Below, piece after piece: positions 8,146 to 14,910 of a DNA stretch of 45,373 nucleotides. Within the stretch, counting starts at the first letter, position 1, and every line of letters starts with the position of its first letter. The notes beneath the pieces were generated by a model. It made no database searches. It saw only the letters and a program-made list of their open reading frames with translations, and had not been told where the DNA came from. A program made the translations under genes and the position numbers. Source of the stretch: Cyanobacteria bacterium HKST-UBA02 (GTDB lineage Bacteria > Cyanobacteriota > Vampirovibrionia > Obscuribacterales > Obscuribacteraceae); NCBI GenBank assembly GCA_020431945.1, contig JAGQHH010000119.1, positions 1 to 45,373 of the forward strand, given 5' to 3'.

Positions 8146-8736
8146 CTACCGATATGCCAAGATTCGCTCCAGCCTGGGCCTCGTCGCCTCTATTTCCTCT
8201 AGGCGATCAAAAACAAGCGCGTGCAGTTCTTTGAAATTCAAATCCAGTGCAATGTCAGAGAGTGCGCTCAGCGCGACTTCTTCAGCTGACGCCTTTTTGC
8301 ATGCCCGCAGATAGACATCTGTTCTTTTGATCAGGTCATCAAAAAAGCTTTTTTCGATGCTTGCATAATGGGAGTACCGCCAAGTCTTGTATGTCTCTTC
8401 AGCCTTCTTGAATTCCAAACAGACCTGTTTTAGTTCCTTTGGCATACAGATAGGTGTAATGGCTGCTTTGTGGACTAGCCAAAGTCCGCCCCAGTAAAGA
8501 AAGCCCATATAGTGCGTAATCAACCTAACGGGATCACCGTCCTCGTCCACGCCAAGGAACGGATTCCACAGACCACTACCGTCGTATATGAACATTAATA
8601 TGACTGGCACGATAAGAAAAACGACTACAGCGCTGAAGATTCGCCACCGTCTTCCCCACCTCGTGACTTGACTGTCTGGTACGTTAAAACACATACAAAA
8701 AAGTCTGTATCGACGAAGTAAATACCACGGATGCAT
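8146..8736 (-). CDS. two-helix membrane protein, unknown
   Basis: 196 aa from ATG 8736; a GTG at 8748 is an alternative. A basic N-terminus with two Cys (RLFCMCFNV) precedes a hydrophobic helix (IFSAVVVFLIVPVILMFIY, about residues 34-52). A second weaker one follows (YMGFLYWGGLWLVHKAAI, about 76-93). The remaining ~100 residues are a charged helical cytoplasmic-type domain with several Glu/Lys heptad-like stretches. I do not recognise the family. It stands alone, separated from oriT by 75 bases and from the next gene by ~120 bases. It would be among the first genes to enter a recipient if transfer runs rightward, and its leftward orientation matches the other putative leading-region genes. 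Confidence 0.5.
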   Translation of the reverse strand: MHPWYLLRRYRLFCMCFNVPDSQVTRWGRRWRIFSAVVVFLIVPVILMFIYDGSGLWNPFLGVDEDGDPVRLITHYMGFLYWGGLWLVHKAAITPICMPKELKQVCLEFKKAEETYKTWRYSHYASIEKSFFDDLIKRTDVYLRACKKASAEEVALSALSDIALDLNFKELHALVFDRLEEIEATRPRLERILAYR

Positions 8737-8856
8737 CGCTGTTCCCACAATCGATTCTTGGCAAGGGCTTACGATAGCGCACCGGGGAATCTATTAACCA
8801 GACACCCAGTTTAAGGTCTACAGGGTTCTCTGCCGCGCTGGTGGCTTTTTGCTTAA

Positions 8857-9300
8857 TCAGTTCGATATCGTACCGATTTCCCGTATATCCCGGATTTGGA
8901 ATGGCTCGATATGCTGTACACCTTGCCCAGGTATCCTGAATAGGAGCTGGATGCCTTTATCACGGTTTAGTCGCATGCCTTCAAAGGTGCCCTTGTACTG
9001 AGTTTTCAGCGGTTCTTCTGTATAGATTCGCCGGAAATGATACGTCTTTCCGATTTGCAAATCGAGTTCTCTGTCATGCCAGAATACGGCCGCGATTTGA
9101 TTCATGTGTATCTGGTGAACTCGGAAGCCAGATTCGTCTATTACATTGTGAGCAGGACTTGGACCGATATAGAGATAACCACAGCAAGTTCCGAAGGGTG
9201 CGGACTGGTCGATTCGGCAGATCCCGACTGTGTTGTCACATTCGGAGCATTTCAGATCCATTGGTCCAATGAATTGTCGGGGACGTCTTCTTTTTGCCAT
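8857..9300 (-). CDS. small Cys-containing protein, possible zinc ribbon
   Basis: 147 aa with a strong ribosome site (AGGAG, 7 bases before ATG). A basic start (MAKRRRPRQF) is followed by C-x2-C (DLKCSECDN), then a single Cys (IGIC-type) and a Cys-Cys pair (FGTCCGYL). This arrangement could bind zinc, but the spacing is not a standard ribbon. The rest is mixed alpha/beta with many aromatic residues and ends IRDIREIGTISN. No family recognised. It is divergent from the MerR-like gene, and the shared 160-bp intergenic region carries large operator-like repeats, so both may answer to the same regulator. Confidence 0.55.
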   Translation of the reverse strand: MAKRRRPRQFIGPMDLKCSECDNTVGICRIDQSAPFGTCCGYLYIGPSPAHNVIDESGFRVHQIHMNQIAAVFWHDRELDLQIGKTYHFRRIYTEEPLKTQYKGTFEGMRLNRDKGIQLLFRIPGQGVQHIEPFQIRDIREIGTISN

Positions 9301-9375
9301 TTCGTTCTCCTTTAGGAAAGTATGGCGGAAGTATAGTCAGCTCGAATCTCGACTCTGAATTTTTCAAATGGCGGT

Positions 9376-9457
9376 GAAATTATGCAACAGCCTGTTGCAT
9401 AATTTCGACTTCTTGATTTATACTGCAACAGCAACTGCAACAGTAACTGCAAGGCTC
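9376..9457. promoter_or_regulatory. operator cluster: perfect 31-bp palindrome plus GCAACAG direct repeats
   Basis: GAAATTATGCAACAG (9376-9390) and its exact reverse complement (9392-9406) are separated by a single C. Just downstream, a 12-bp unit ACTGCAACAGCA / ACTGCAACAGTA / ACTGCAAG.. is repeated at 9422, 9434 and 9446. The heptamer GCAACAG therefore occurs four times, once more inverted in the palindrome arm. The 12-bp spacing is near one helical turn. The cluster sits directly before the MerR-like gene and is most simply its binding site (inference). Confidence 0.7.
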
Positions 9458-9463
9458 AAAAAA

Positions 9464-9946
9464 ATGACTACGAAAGAACAGAAAATTCCGGCTCAAGACA
9501 TCTACCAGCAGCTGTACTCCTCGCTAAAGGTAAATCCAAGAACGGTGCAATGGTATGCGTCGGAAGGCTATATTCCAAAACCAGAGAAGATCGGTACGGA
9601 AGCTTTCTATTCTCCAGAAGCACAAGTGGCGACTAGAGTTCGCATCATTCACTCGTTGCAAAAACGCTTCGGGATGAGACTGAAGGAGATCAAAGAAATC
9701 GTTGAAAAACAGGCCGAGTCGGACTGGGAAGAAATCTACAACCTACTCAGCGCAATGGAAGAATTATTCCCCTACTACGAAATTGATGATTTTGGACACG
9801 AGTATATAGACGACAGGGGCGGTGGAATCGCGAAAATCATTCTTCAACGACTTCGCACTTCACCAATTAGCCAAGGCTGGCTATCCGATGCTCAGGAAGA
9901 ATACGAACAACAAAGCGAAAGTACTTCGCCTGGACCTGACTATTGA
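9464..9946 (+). CDS. MerR-family-like transcriptional regulator
   Basis: 160 aa from ATG 9464. The frame is open back to 9368, but that part encodes the repeat operator. A winged-HTH pattern of the MerR type is visible: VNPRTVQWYASEGYIPKPEKIGTEAFYSPEAQVATRVRIIHSLQKRFGMRLKEIKEIV. It shows the helix-turn-helix, the Y..EG.I.P wing and the helical linker. The remaining ~80 residues have no metal-binding cysteines, so this is not a classic metal sensor. They are rich in acidic and aromatic residues and could bind a small ligand or the neighbour. It lies 12 bases before the DUF3800 gene, so the two form an operon. Autoregulation through the upstream palindrome is likely. Confidence 0.72.
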   Translation: MTTKEQKIPAQDIYQQLYSSLKVNPRTVQWYASEGYIPKPEKIGTEAFYSPEAQVATRVRIIHSLQKRFGMRLKEIKEIVEKQAESDWEEIYNLLSAMEELFPYYEIDDFGHEYIDDRGGGIAKIILQRLRTSPISQGWLSDAQEEYEQQSESTSPGPDY

Positions 9947-9958
9947 GGGTCTAGCGAA

Positions 9959-10618
9959 GTGACTCATTACGCCTACATCGATGAGTCTGGCACACAGCCA
10001 GAGCACCAGGTGATGACAGTCAGCCTGGTTCTCTTTGACGGTCGAAAGGCTGCCGAGCGTGCTCGCATCCGCATTCTCAAACAACTATATCCACACCTGG
10101 CCCATGATCTCAAAGCACTGACCAGGAAGAAGCTTCATTTCACCGATATGCGAGATGATGACCAGAGCCTGGTTGCGGGCTTGCTGGCACAGGAGAAAAT
10201 CGCAGCCGTTATCAATTCTCATCTGCATACGAGAGAAGATGAGCCCCATAGCGTACTTTTCGGGCGATATACGAAGATGGTCCAGCTCTTGCTTTATCGA
10301 GCGCTCGAGCTCACGAACGGGGAGATGCGGGTGATAATCGCGCAGCAAGGTGGTTTCGAGACCTATGAAGACGGTTTCCTCAGCGATGTGAATAAAGCGG
10401 CGGAGCTCTTCTCGAAGCGGAACAAGAAGGTTTTCAGAGTTATCGAGTATCAGCTCAGACCGGCTCATTCTGTCTGTGGGCTGCAACTAGCCGATTTCTA
10501 TGCCGGCACTGTCCGGAAGATGTTGATAGATAGCATGAATGGCATAGAGGCTGAACTGAGCAGCCCCTTCGATCTGGTGCAGCATCAGATCAACCTGGAG
10601 GATTTCATTGACCTGTAA
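9959..10618 (+). CDS. DUF3800 family protein (RNase H-like fold)
   Basis: 219 aa with a GTG start. The hallmark N-terminal YIDESG motif is at residues 6-11. The C-terminal LQLADFYAGTVRK helix, where DUF3800 proteins carry a conserved Asp in L(A)DFxAG, lies near residues 177-190. DUF3800 proteins have an RNase H/integrase-like fold and are predicted nucleases, often found on mobile elements or near defence genes. The biochemical role is not settled. Paired with the upstream MerR-like regulator, with 12 bases between stop and GTG. A hairpin after the stop may end the transcript. Confidence 0.8.
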   Translation: MTHYAYIDESGTQPEHQVMTVSLVLFDGRKAAERARIRILKQLYPHLAHDLKALTRKKLHFTDMRDDDQSLVAGLLAQEKIAAVINSHLHTREDEPHSVLFGRYTKMVQLLLYRALELTNGEMRVIIAQQGGFETYEDGFLSDVNKAAELFSKRNKKVFRVIEYQLRPAHSVCGLQLADFYAGTVRKMLIDSMNGIEAELSSPFDLVQHQINLEDFIDL

Positions 10619-10625
10619 ACAGCAA

Positions 10626-10650
10626 ACAGGCGGGACATATGCCCGCCTGT
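10626..10650 (+). terminator. hairpin after the DUF3800 gene
   Basis: ACAGGCGGG (10626-10634) pairs perfectly with CCCGCCTGT (10642-10650) across a 7-base loop, 8 bases after the stop codon. The following bases (CAGATAATTT) have no real T tract, so it is a weak intrinsic terminator or an RNA-stabilising 3' hairpin. Confidence 0.5.
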
Positions 10651-11285
10651 CAGATAATTTGTCCGCTGGGCCATCCTCTCAACAGTTCATCCTAGGATTC
10701 CTGAGGGTGTCACTAATACCGCAACACAGATGACCGAGGCTTACAACACTTACTTTATACCACAGGTAGGTAAAAACGTCACCCGGTGGGAGTCGAGGGG
10801 TTATAACACTCCATTGGTGTCTTTCCTATCCTAAATGCAAGTCTGCCCCGAAAAATTTGCAGGTCGGGCCTGCAAAATTCTGCCGAGAGCAAAGCGGCCA
10901 GTGACGAAATGCTCGTCTGTGTAGATTCTGAGTGGCTCGACGATCGTCTGGTCCTTTGGCCCAATATGGGAAAGGCTTATTCAATCAGGTCTTCCATGGG
11001 CTCGTCAGAGACCCGGTCATGGAGAACGTCTGACCAAAAGCCATCTAGCTACCCGCCGATTGTGCTAGGATACAAGTGAAATGCCTCGGGGAGCGCTTCT
11101 GCTTAGCACGCGTCCGAGGTTTTTAGCTATTTACAGTGCGCATCAAACCAGCTCGACATCCCCTACAACTGAGGGTGGCGGGTGGGTAGCCACGCGCGAA
11201 GCGCGCCGACCGCCAACGACTGACAGCCAAAACCGTCCGCACTGACCCATCGCGCTGCCCGCCAGCACCTGCCGCACTGCCTGAA
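10651..11285. other. 635-bp non-coding stretch with small hairpins
   Basis: No convincing gene is found here. It contains a perfect 10-bp palindrome (ATCCTAGGAT, near 10690). An inverted repeat TTTGCAGG (10856-10863) pairs with CCTGCAAA (10869-10876). GC-rich mini-hairpins, such as CGCGC-GAA-GCGCG near 11193, also occur. Short open frames on the minus strand (10779-10964 and the one starting at 11425) have low-complexity, Arg/Ser-rich translations and no ribosome sites. The region separates the MerR/DUF3800 operon from ssb. Confidence 0.45.
11084..11124 (+). terminator. possible rightward intrinsic terminator
   Basis: CCTCGG (11084-11089) pairs with CCGAGG (11114-11119), with partial inner pairing, followed directly by TTTTT (11120-11124). 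No gene precedes it on the plus strand. It could end a small RNA or stop transcripts entering ssb from behind. The long loop makes it weak. Confidence 0.35.
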
Positions 11286-11367
11286 TACCGCGCAGCAGGG
11301 GCCCCGCCGTCAACTACGGCAAAGACAGTCTCTGTCCAGGTGAGGTTGACGGCGGGTGCAAGCGGTA
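11286..11367. repeat. structured hairpin element A (TTGACGGCGG family)
   Basis: TACCGC (11286-11291) and CCCGCCGTCAAC (11303-11314) pair with GTTGACGGCGGG (11345-11356) and GCGGTA (11362-11367). The 30-base loop itself holds a GACAG-TCT-CTGTC hairpin (11324-11336). The right arm is followed by GGCTTTTCGCCA (11368-11379), a 12-mer found exactly at element B (13717-13728). Elements B and C share the TTGACG-CGG core, so these look like members of one family. Confidence 0.6.
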
Positions 11368-11531
11368 GGCTTTTCGCCAGGCAGGAAAGCAAGGGCAGTC
11401 GGACAAAAGCAGCGCTGCGCTGCAAGACCGGCTCCGGGGCAAGTTCGCCTCAAGCCCAGACAGGCAATGGCGACGGAAGGGAAAAGAAGACAGAGACAAG
11501 AGCTTTCACTCCTGCCTCTGTCCTATTAGAA

Positions 11532-11930
11532 TCAGGCGCTCTTGCGATTGCCTTTCTTAGAGGTGGACTCATCACTATCAGAAGCCTTATCGGCTTTGCG
11601 TGGCTTAGGCCCACAGAGGTGGAAGCTGGTGAGCTTCATGATTGGCTTCTGAACCTCTATCGTCTTTCCGTCAACTTCCTTGGTGAAGGTATTGATTGCC
11701 AGTCTGCCCGTAAGCAGGACTTCGCGTCCTTTGGTGACGGTCTGCATCACCCGGTCACCAAGACCGTTCCAGCAATCAACGTCGATCCAGAGAGTCTTTT
11801 CCTCCTCTTTCTTGCTCGAGTACTCAGTGACTCCGAGGCTGAATTTCACAACCTTGTTGCCTGTATCAGCAAAACTCACAGCGCGAGGGTCTTGTCCGAC
11901 TCTGCCGATGATGGTCAATTGATTGTTCAT
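11532..11930 (-). CDS. ssb: single-stranded DNA-binding protein
   Basis: 132 aa from ATG 11930, chosen because GGAGG lies 8 bases upstream; ATG 11939 has no such site. The OB-fold signature is clear: MNNQLTIIGRVGQDPRAVSF at the start, KVVKFSLGVTEY, LWIDVDCWNGLGDRVMQTVTKGREVLLTGRL and a C-terminal Lys/Ser-rich tail. SSB coats single-stranded DNA in replication, repair and plasmid entry. The tail ends KKGNRKSA and lacks the acidic DDxIPF tip by which chromosomal SSB recruits partner enzymes, so this version may be a pure coating protein. Its position about 3.5 kb from the candidate oriT matches ssb genes in the leading region of conjugative plasmids. The 5' flank is a 550-bp structured, T-poor region. 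Confidence 0.93.
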   Translation of the reverse strand: MNNQLTIIGRVGQDPRAVSFADTGNKVVKFSLGVTEYSSKKEEEKTLWIDVDCWNGLGDRVMQTVTKGREVLLTGRLAINTFTKEVDGKTIEVQKPIMKLTSFHLCGPKPRKADKASDSDESTSKKGNRKSA

Positions 11931-12484
11931 GGTTGGCACCTCCAGTGCGTTTTAGGTGCCTAAGTCCCGCACAAGTCGCAGACCGCAAAGCGCTTTTCTG
12001 AGGTGCAAGGACGCAACGCGCCGACAGGGAATCCTTGCGCAGCAGAAAAGTTGTGCTAGTGTGAACACCGTTAAAACAGCACGGAGGTGGCTTTCCAGAG
12101 AACAACACAAGACAAGAGGAGGCACACGGACAGAGCCAACAGCCATGAAATGCAGACACACAAGGCAGATTGAACCACAGGACAAAGAGTCGCCAGACAG
12201 GAAAGAGGACTTCGACACAAAGACGTAGACTGCTGGAACACAGTCAGAGACTTGAAGACCATCACTAAGACGCGAAGCCATACTAGGGCGAAAAAAAACA
12301 AGAACTGCTCAAAGGAAACAGGAAAGAACCATCACAAGCCAATTGCCTACCAGTTCCTCCTGGACCTGAATCACTCAAAACAAAAGGAAAGACACTGAAG
12401 AAAGTCTCCGAAAAGCAATCGCAACACGCCAGAAGGAAGACAGAGGCAGCAGTAATGCACCACTGCCTCATATCTTCGACCAAC
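11931..12484. other. 554-bp T-depleted non-coding region upstream of ssb
   Basis: By hand count, 12061-12480 has about 49 T in 420 bases (~12%). The strand is A/G/C-rich and free of long self-complementarity. Open frames through it, such as 11956-12228, give Lys/Arg/Thr/Gln-rich translations that only reflect the composition. The ssb-proximal end carries the inverted repeat at 11993-12050. On the plus strand, TTGCGC (12035-12040) with TAGTGT 16 bases later and an extended TGC could be a promoter reading into the region. If the plus strand is the transferred strand, this stretch would stay unstructured as ssDNA. Confidence 0.6.
11993..12050. repeat. 19-bp imperfect inverted repeat upstream of ssb
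   Basis: The left arm at 11993-12011 starts CTTTTCTG and ends TGCAAGGA. It pairs with 12032-12050 (TCCTTGCG...CAGAAAAG) over 19 positions with about three mismatches and a 20-base loop. It is directly followed by GTGCT...AGCAC. It lies 63-120 bases upstream of the ssb start and could be a regulatory hairpin or a single-strand-DNA promoter. Confidence 0.55.
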
Positions 12485-12934
12485 CTAAAAGCCAGTCCAA
12501 TACTCATCTGCGCCTTGCTCTTGCCCAAGCATGCAAGCTTCAATAACACCGGCGGCATCGGAGTGCTTGCGACGACAACCGCATGGCTGTCTTGAATTTG
12601 CAATCGGAGGCGGATGAAGCAGGTTCTCAGCATCACCATCAGACAGCGCAAACAATAACCAGCAAGTCCCCGGGGCAGCCTGCACATGCCATTCTCCATT
12701 GCGCGTAAGACGCACCTTGTGATATTGCAATGACAGCTGCTCTCGAATAGCCTCACGCCGCACCGTCCTGGATGGTCGGTTAGCTCGATAAGCTTCACGG
12801 GCAGAAAGACGCTTGCGAGCTTCAAGGTAGGCAGCCTCAACGGCTGCCTCAGTATCTACCTTTACCTTCTCTTGCAGATGCGGCATGGCAATTTCAGCGG
12901 CTTTTGCAAGGATCATCAAATCAGATATCTTCAT
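12485..12934 (-). CDS. small hypothetical protein of the leading region
   Basis: 149 aa. ATG is preceded by AGGAG at 7 bases, and that site overlaps the last codons of the RadC-like gene. The N-terminal half is helical (ISDLMILAKAAEIAMPHLQEKVKVDTEAAVEAAYLEARKRLSAREAYRAN) and basic. The middle has short beta-like strands (LQYHKVRLTRNGEWHVQ, CWLLFALSDGD). The C-terminus contains a C-G-C cluster (PCGCRRKH) and a single Cys near the end. No family recognised. It is co-transcribed with the RadC-like gene (4-base gap). A function in plasmid establishment is possible only by position. Confidence 0.6.
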   Translation of the reverse strand: MKISDLMILAKAAEIAMPHLQEKVKVDTEAAVEAAYLEARKRLSAREAYRANRPSRTVRREAIREQLSLQYHKVRLTRNGEWHVQAAPGTCWLLFALSDGDAENLLHPPPIANSRQPCGCRRKHSDAAGVIEACMLGQEQGADEYWTGF

Positions 12935-12938
12935 GGTG

Positions 12939-13412
12939 CTACTCCTGAAACAGGTATGGGTGTGACTCGCGAATGCTTGCTATACCGCGATACGAGACGA
13001 TCAAATGGTCGAGGATCTCAATTCCCAGCAGCTTGCCGGCAGCGATCAATTGCCTGGTCGTATCGAGGTCATCCGGGCTTGGCTCAAATGATCCAGCCGG
13101 ATGATTGTGGGCAACAACAACGCAATAAGCATTGCTGAGCACAGCGGCTTTAAAGACCTCTCTTGGGTGAACGAGGCTTGCCGACACGGTTCCGTGACTT
13201 ACCACGTGGTATCCGATCACAGAATTCTTTGCATTGAGATGCAGAGCAACGAAGTGTTCTTCGGCCAAATGCTTCATAGGCTCAAGGTACTGCTCGAGGT
13301 CCTCCGGCGTCCGAATAGAGGGCAGAGGCTCACTTGTAGGCTCCCGCAAAATCGCCAGCTTGATCTGAGGAATCTTGTACTTGAGATGTTTCTTCAGCGT
13401 TCTTGTATTCAT
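12939..13412 (-). CDS. RadC-like JAB/MPN+ domain protein
   Basis: 157 aa; GGAGCGGAAT precedes the ATG. The JAMM-type motif HNHPAGSFEPSPDD (H102, H104, Ser108, Asp114) is intact, and VSHGTVSASLVHPREVFKAAV is the standard preceding segment. The long N-terminal HhH region of chromosomal RadC is missing, leaving ~35 basic residues, as in the short plasmid and phage forms (YeeS/RadC-like). The fold is a metalloprotease or nuclease-like JAB domain. The real activity of RadC proteins is unresolved. Such genes are common in mobile elements, near anti-restriction and ssb genes, which fits the leading-region reading here. Confidence 0.88.
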   Translation of the reverse strand: MNTRTLKKHLKYKIPQIKLAILREPTSEPLPSIRTPEDLEQYLEPMKHLAEEHFVALHLNAKNSVIGYHVVSHGTVSASLVHPREVFKAAVLSNAYCVVVAHNHPAGSFEPSPDDLDTTRQLIAAGKLLGIEILDHLIVSYRGIASIRESHPYLFQE

Positions 13413-13484
13413 ATTCCGCTCCTTATAAAAATGCCGGGACGGCTCAAAGGCTCATCCCGGCTCGGGTTGCAACGAAGGTCATGT

Positions 13485-13691
13485 CTAATTGGCGACTGCT
13501 TCCTCCTTGTAAAACGGTCTATGAACAAGAGAAATCGCTGGACGAGCAGGCGTGAAAGCCTGACTATTCTCCAGATGAATCCGGCATGCTTCCCGAATCA
13601 GCTCCGACCGCGTCTGCGACCGAAACTCCGCAAGCAGATCTAGTTGATCGAGTAGTCGCTCAGGTATCGCTACCAGTACTTTCTTTTTCAT
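13485..13691 (-). CDS. small ribbon-helix-helix DNA-binding protein
   Basis: 68 aa from ATG 13691 with AGGAG 9 bases upstream; the longer frame to 13733 has no site. KKKVLVAIPERLLDQLDLLAEFRSQTRSELIREACRIHLE is a CopG/Arc-type ribbon-helix-helix domain: a basic beta strand, two helices and the Thr-Arg-Ser-Glu-Leu turn. The last ~25 residues are a short unstructured tail. Such proteins repress promoters of plasmid maintenance or toxin-antitoxin genes. No toxin partner is adjacent. Its 5' flank is the large hairpin element B, which may be its operator or its promoter on single-stranded DNA. Confidence 0.75.
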   Translation of the reverse strand: MKKKVLVAIPERLLDQLDLLAEFRSQTRSELIREACRIHLENSQAFTPARPAISLVHRPFYKEEAVAN

Positions 13692-13719
13692 AGCGCTAAT
13701 CTCCTTGTTTTTGTGCGGC

Positions 13720-13849
13720 TTTTCGCCACGCACGGGGGCAAGGGGGAGGCTCGCCGCGTCAAGCGAAACGTCACCCTGGAATTCACAAATCTCACTACGA
13801 ATGCTTGACGCGGGGTGGTCGCCTCCCCCTTAGACTTAGAAGGCGAAAA
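13720..13849. repeat. structured hairpin element B, 130 bp
   Basis: Nested arms: TTTTCGCC (13720-13727) with GGCGAAAA (13842-13849); AAGGGGGAGGC (13740-13750) with GCCTCCCCCTT (13821-13831); CCGCGTCAAGC (13754-13764) with GCTTGACGCGG (13803-13813). The right arm carries an extra GGTGGTC (13814-13820) against TCG on the left. The loop is 38 bases. It lies between the RHH gene and the GP88-like gene. It has no ORF, transposase or target duplication I could see. Confidence 0.75.
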
Positions 13850-13887
13850 TTGCAGCCAGGGGCGACTGAACGCCGATAGACAACGCC

Positions 13888-14685
13888 CTAACCAGGCAAA
13901 CACAAGTTGCAAGACTGACACGGCTTCGGCAACGAACGACTTGTTTGCAAGGGATAAGCATTGGTTGTAATCTGCGGACAATTTGTCAAAGGCTCCGCCT
14001 TGAGCGGCTTTACATGTTGCCCGGCGCGATGATATGGAAAGTTGATGATCTCGCCCTGCTTCACACGCTCCTGAATCGCAGGCACGAGCTCGGGCGATAA
14101 GAGATCCTGCTCATGCTGCATGAGAGCAAGCTTCCAGACTCCCGGATAAGCTGCAAACGCAAGCAGACCTTGCTCGAAATTATCATTGTCGATGCTCAAA
14201 AAGCCCTGACAGTTCGATTCACTAGCAAGCTCCGAAAGCACTTCAAGCAGCTCTGGCTCAAGGAAACTGCGAGTATAGAACCAGAACTTGCACTGAGGTC
14301 GATCTTTAATCGCGATCAACCATGCCTGCGCATAACCGCATGAGAAGTAGTCCCCCACGTCATGGATACGAAGGCTGAACGGCAATTTAGTAGCCGTACT
14401 GGATATCTGCGCGGCCAGCCAATCCACTGGCCGCGCCTGATCAACAAGAGCGACAAGATTCTGAGCGAGCAACTCGGGACCACCATTGCCCAACAGAAAC
14501 TCGCACGTCCTGTAGTTGCGAAGCCGCTTATGACGCTGCGCATCGGACTGATAGCGCACACCATTGCCATAACATAACCGACGACAGAGATCAGTTGCAT
14601 TGACGCAGGACTCCTGCCGCGAAAGACTGAAAGCCCAACCCACCTTGCTATTCGAGGTCAATTCCAAACCAAAGTCATGAACCAT
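13888..14685 (-). CDS. phage GP88-like protein with two cysteine clusters
   Basis: 265 aa from ATG 14685, with AGGAGGG 6 bases upstream; the frame runs on to 14790 without a site. Features match the phage gene-product-88 type. There is SLSRQESCVNATDLCRRLCYG with Cys27, Cys34 and Cys38. LRIHDVGDYFSCGYAQAW and FWFYTRSF follow, and the protein ends CQSCNLCLPG (Cys256, Cys259, Cys262). Two three-cysteine groups could together hold an iron-sulfur cluster or zinc (inference). GP88 proteins occur in phages and mobile elements; no activity is established that I know of. It has a strong ribosome site and an upstream hairpin element (C), like other genes of this region. Confidence 0.65.
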   Translation of the reverse strand: MVHDFGLELTSNSKVGWAFSLSRQESCVNATDLCRRLCYGNGVRYQSDAQRHKRLRNYRTCEFLLGNGGPELLAQNLVALVDQARPVDWLAAQISSTATKLPFSLRIHDVGDYFSCGYAQAWLIAIKDRPQCKFWFYTRSFLEPELLEVLSELASESNCQGFLSIDNDNFEQGLLAFAAYPGVWKLALMQHEQDLLSPELVPAIQERVKQGEIINFPYHRAGQHVKPLKAEPLTNCPQITTNAYPLQTSRSLPKPCQSCNLCLPG

Positions 14686-14708
14686 CGTTGCCCTCCTAGT
14701 ACTGGTCC

Positions 14709-14827
14709 GGCAGCGACGCTGCCTACCGGAGGTCAACCGGCTGGGCTCCGCGGTCAAGGCGGCAAGAAGAAACTGAACCCAACAAAGCAAACCCGAACGG
14801 CTTGACGGCGGTGGGCGCTCAGCCGGT
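14709..14827. repeat. structured hairpin element C plus small hairpin, upstream of the GP88-like gene
   Basis: A tight hairpin GGCAGCG-A-CGCTGCC (14709-14723) comes first. A larger element follows: ACCGGCT (14736-14742) pairs with AGCCGGT (14821-14827). The inner parts (GCGGTCAAG near 14750; CTTGACGGCGG at 14801-14811) also align as inverted arms. The right arm carries an extra GGTGG-like bulge, as in element B. The ~37-base loop is A-rich and almost T-free. It has the same architecture as elements A and B. Confidence 0.6.
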
Positions 14828-14910
14828 ACACTTGGAAAACAGCGGAGATAATGGACAAGGCAGTCTTATCCGCACATGCGCTCGGATGACTGGTTCAGGT
14901 CGCGGTAGAT

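Noticed and set aside
10779..10964. Small 61-aa minus-strand frame
   Set aside because: Ser/Arg-rich, no ribosome site, inside a stretch with hairpins.
11340..11963. 207-aa plus-strand frame over ssb
   Set aside because: The OB-fold SSB on the other strand explains the region. This frame is Arg/Ser/Thr-rich noise.
11956..12228. 90-aa plus-strand frame in the T-depleted tract
   Set aside because: Composition (Lys/Arg/Thr/Gln) follows directly from lack of T. No ribosome site.
12283..12840. 185-aa minus-strand frame
   Set aside because: Overlaps the better-supported 149-aa gene (12485-12934, AGGAG site) and runs into T-poor non-coding DNA.
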